Assembly (NCBI RefSeq): GCF_051014685.1
Contig: NC_135054.1
Span: 10,606,001-10,670,000, forward strand
Direction: 5' to 3'
Length of the DNA stretch: 64,000 bases
DNA from: Ptiloglossa arizonensis
Taxonomy: Eukaryota; Arthropoda; Insecta; Hymenoptera; Colletidae
Part shown: positions 60,935 through 64,000 of the stretch, piece after piece
How positions within the stretch are numbered: position 1 is the stretch's first letter
How the letters are laid out: each line of letters opens with the position of its first letter
Made by a program: the position numbers and the translations under genes
The notes under the pieces: model-generated
The model's input: the letters and a program-made list of their open reading frames with translations, nothing else
What the model was told of the DNA's origin: nothing
The model's database searches: none

Positions 60935-63340
60935 GCGCCACAGAGTTCCACCATTTTGGGTCACTAAAGTCTCGTCCAAAAACTTCTTTAATACCTCTCG
61001 GTATAATGCAAACTTAAAGAGACAGTAAACGGGGCGCATATATTTTCTACAGAATGTAAAATTAATTTAATACGAATTAGCTCGATACCGAATGTTGAAA
61101 TATATTTATTCGAGGATAGAGAAAATAATAAAAACTTGGACACATTGCATTGTAAAAACAGAGAACTTGCACGTAAGTGGATATTTTAGGTTATTCTAAA
61201 TGAAACGAACTTACTGAAATCTTCAATAGCTATATGTTTATTTAAATCAAAACCAATCTAGAAAAGCGACCATCGTTAGGTAAGTCTATTTATATTTTTA
61301 TAGAAGAAATGTATATTTTATCGATCATTTCTTTGGGGCAATTACGTGGTTCATTTTGGATCGTTTGTATCGACATGAATATAAAATTTTAATTGTACAA
61401 TCACGATCTTCAATTAGTATCTTCACAAAACATATGGTTAAATCACAAATTAAAGTAACCATTAATATTAATGCATCGATAAAATATAAAATATTTCGTT
61501 TGACTTTGAACTTACATCGACTAATTTTTCCCCCTGGAATAATTGTAAAATGGTAAGTGATTATTTAAGTAATTTCAGAAAAATGTACATTTGCCTTCGT
61601 TAAGTGAAAAGTAAGAGGATGTTGTTTTACCACCTCAGGAAGAGTACGGCTAGTAACCCTATTTAGGTTACACATATGAAACGAATTTCTCGTAATGGAG
61701 GTATATTTATTTAAAAGGTTTTTTACGTGCACACGACGAGAAGCTTACAGCGTTGGAAAAGAGTAAAATTTAAACGTACAGGAACGGTCGTCAAAATCTC
61801 CTATTCGTAATTTCGTCGAAAGATCAAGCTAATGTAGGAAAAAAGTAGAAATTGCAAAAGAAAAGTTATAAATACATGGCAGAGATTTATTTCTCGCTCC
61901 TCATCATGAAGCCGGTCAGTATAATAGCGTAGGAAACGCAGACTACTCAACGGTCTGGTTTATACTCGCCGTCTTTTACTCTTCTTTTCGTTTTGTCTCC
62001 TTTGTTCCTTATTTGAACATCGTATTGTCTTGTAAACTGAAGAAATATTAACGCTCGATTGATACCCGCTCTCAGTCTACCTTTTAATGATCTAATGGCT
62101 ATTTCTCAAGTGAACTGTGCTGATCGACTTTTCAATTAAAGAGGATTCAGAAATAGTAAATAATATATGTATCGATGTTCATAATATTACGAAATTACTG
62201 GTTTTATTGTATACAAAGTGTCCCAATTTAGTTAACGCGATAAAATATCTTGCAGACAATTGATTGAAGGAAAAGGTGGAACATGTCCTTCATGATTTTG
62301 AGAGGAAATTCAAATGACAGTATTAGTTGTTTAATGCCTAGACGTTTTCAACGCCATTTTAGGGTCGAATTTTTTTTATTACTGGTCTTTATTTTAAAAT
62401 TCTTCTTAGAATTTTCTTGAACCACTTCTACCTTATGTTTACTACTATCTTATATTACAAATACCATATACTTCAGGTTCGTTGAATCAAAAGAACTAGC
62501 AAAGGAAATCGAAGTATTCGTTTCTACCATAGAAAGCGAAGGGACAAATTTCTGCCTGCGGGTAGATTTGCAGACAGTTATCTACGACTCAATAAAAGTA
62601 AATGATTGAGGAAATGATGCGAAAATTATAGGCTTTCAAAGTGGTGTAATAAAGCTGTGGAACAGCGTAGTTGCACTATTGGAAACCATTACAAGAGGTA
62701 GTGCTCCCTTTTTGGAATGCAACAAGCTGCTAATGCTCACCATAATATGCATTAACGAGTCATAAATATGCAGAATCATTTACTCATTACATCATAACCT
62801 CGTTTGTATTGTTTCTTTTTTATTATTATTTGCAATCGTTATTCCTATTAAAGGGTTATAATAGTTACAAAATCATAGTTAGAGTTATAGAACAAGGGAA
62901 ACATCGAGTTTCTATGAAATTTCGAAAACAACTCTAAACAGCTCGTTAATTGTTTCATCAATAACTAAATATGAACAACTACCTATTGGATTTATTGACA
63001 CGTTCAATGTAGAACATTAGTCAAACATAATGAACGATTAACACGTATAACAATATTTTAAATACTTTGTATTTTTCATATTTTTTGATAATTCTAAAAG
63101 CATTACGTATAAAACGTGCGAAAACTCGTAACGTAACTACATACTGGCAAAAATGTCATCACTCTTGTGATTCATTGTTTTAAAGTACACTTTGTTGGGG
63201 TAAGAGGATGAAAAATTATGCTCGTAAAACTTGTGTTATATTACGCGCAACAAACAATGTGAGCTGCTTATTTTAAAAATTACCAAGGTATGTAATAATT
63301 CTACAAATTACCATCACGTGTAAGATAAAACTGCATTAGG
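60935..63340. other. AT-rich gene-free stretch
   Basis: No gene seen. Two ~65-bp segments (61183-61247 and 61661-61715) share TTAGGTTA, ATGAAACGAA and TATxTTTATTTAAA in order and may be a diverged duplication. Confidence 0.35.
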
Positions 63341-63616
63341 TCAACATAGCCTCTGATATATTTTACCATTTAAATTCACCATATAAAAGTACGAGTGTTT
63401 AATTTTTGTCTTCGAGTCCCTTTTTATCCTGCTGTTTTGCACTATCGAGTTACATTCGTATGCAGCATTTGCACAGAATGTATAGAAAAGGACATTGCTT
63501 CGTTGATAGCTCAGAATAATCCTCGCTGCGTCTTGTATCCAGTCGAGTGTGATTTTCGCCTCATTTAGTCCTGGCAAATAAAATATGAACGCTACAAGGG
63601 TGATGAGATGGATATA
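63341..63616 (-). CDS. signal-peptide-like 5' exon, receptor-like, start lost
   Basis: On the minus strand an open frame runs from the Tc1 junction leftward. Residues 6-17 form a hydrophobic signal-peptide core (ITLVAFIFYLPG), with a cleavage-like LNEA-K at 18-22. An amphipathic helix (DWIQDAARIILSYQRSN) and a short strand ending in Cys (VLFYTFC) follow. This order resembles the extracellular start of divergent insect ionotropic receptors, which lead with a signal peptide and then helix and strand. The family call is inference. There is no ATG: the first codon after the TA duplication is TAT, and the GTG before it belongs to the transposon. The exon probably ends before the stop at 63341, at a GT such as 63377 or near 63442. 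No later exon was recognised. It may be a gene fragment or a disrupted gene. Confidence 0.3.
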   Translation of the reverse strand, partial: YIHLITLVAFIFYLPGLNEAKITLDWIQDAARIILSYQRSNVLFYTFCANAAYECNSIVQNSRIKRDSKTKIKHSYFYMVNLNGKIYQRLC

Positions 63617-64000
63617 CACTGCCAGTCAAAAGTTTGGAACCGTTGCAAAAGTTGTGGAAACTAGAGATATTTCCGAAAAAAAGACGACAAAGTTCAATTA
63701 ACGTAAATAATTTTGTTCATTAAAAAGACATCACTATTTGAATATACACGATATTTTACACTGTGTTGGGTTGCTTATAATATAATATAAACAATTACTT
63801 GTCAACTATATTTTTCTCATGAAGGCAGTCTTTATTTTAATGACAGTTTCACGTACTTCGAACAATCGAGTAACCTAATTTCTTATTATTTTTCATCGTA
63901 TAACTTTCCCTTTCTCGAAATATTGAAAATCGTTATGGTCAAGTTTCTCCTACAAAGCTCTATGCTAGAAAAATTTGGTTATTGAATGATTTTTAATTAT
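63617..64000 (+). mobile_element. Tc1-like element, left end, runs off window
   Basis: CACTGCCAGTCAAAAGTTTG at 63617, continuing GAACC, is a canonical terminal repeat of Tc1-family transposons. It is preceded by TA (63615-63616), the expected target site. No inverse repeat (ending CTGGCAGTG) is found before 64000, so the element continues past the window or is truncated. The ~360 bp seen contain no transposase frame. They are AT-rich, as expected of the region between terminal repeat and gene. Confidence 0.75.

Noticed and set aside
1..64000. CRISPR arrays, operons, prophage or plasmid features
   Set aside because: No regularly spaced identical repeats, ribosome binding sites or long tightly packed frames. 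Composition and splice-like signals are eukaryotic.

Overview
The window looks like AT-rich, CpG-rich, gene-poor nuclear DNA from an animal, most likely an arthropod. Terminal repeats of mariner, Tc1 and pogo type, short microsatellites and pyrimidine-rich splice-like tracts point that way. The even spread of CpG in an AT-rich background resembles Hymenoptera (bees, ants, wasps), but no diagnostic gene confirms this. There are no operons, ribosome binding sites, CRISPR arrays or convincing tRNA/rRNA genes. No open frame exceeds about 132 codons. At an assumed GC of about one third, frames that long are roughly what chance gives in 64 kb on six frames. Many long frames also have no ATG. The best reading is intergenic DNA or the inside of very large introns, with at most a few small or isolated exons.

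Layout. 1-8 kb: AT-rich DNA with a GA microsatellite, a TATA/initiator pair near 877-910, a possible exon at 3025-3156 and GC-richer islands near 3.9-4.1 and 5.0-5.85 kb. 8-12.6 kb: a 70-bp tandem duplication, a pogo/Tigger-like remnant (8821-9300), a candidate regulatory island (9841-10330) and a complete 197-bp mariner-type MITE with a TA duplication (12354-12550). 17-19.2 kb: a 31-bp near-perfect hairpin (17413-17500), then two ATG-started frames on the + strand (18369-18665 and 18890-19174). 22-23.3 kb: a 20-bp perfect palindrome, a hammerhead-ribozyme-like motif (22438-22512) and one copy of a ~195-bp diverged dispersed repeat. Its partner lies at 35714-35908. 25-42 kb: minisatellites, a 128-bp tandem duplication, a 50-bp tandem repeat and a possible 3'-terminal exon with AATAAA (40180-40345). 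42-63 kb: GC-elevated islands in AT-rich DNA, a long imperfect hairpin (56552-56690) and a 21-bp minisatellite that reads as seven-residue repeats. 63.3-64 kb: a signal-peptide-like exon on the minus strand, abutted exactly at its 5' end by a Tc1-type terminal repeat that runs off the window.

The most interesting items are the hammerhead-like motif, which keeps all three stems but has G12 changed to A; the two pre-miRNA-like hairpins; the Tc1 insertion at the start of a receptor-like exon; and the unnamed dispersed repeat pair. No set of genes working together can be supported. All gene calls here are low-confidence exon candidates.
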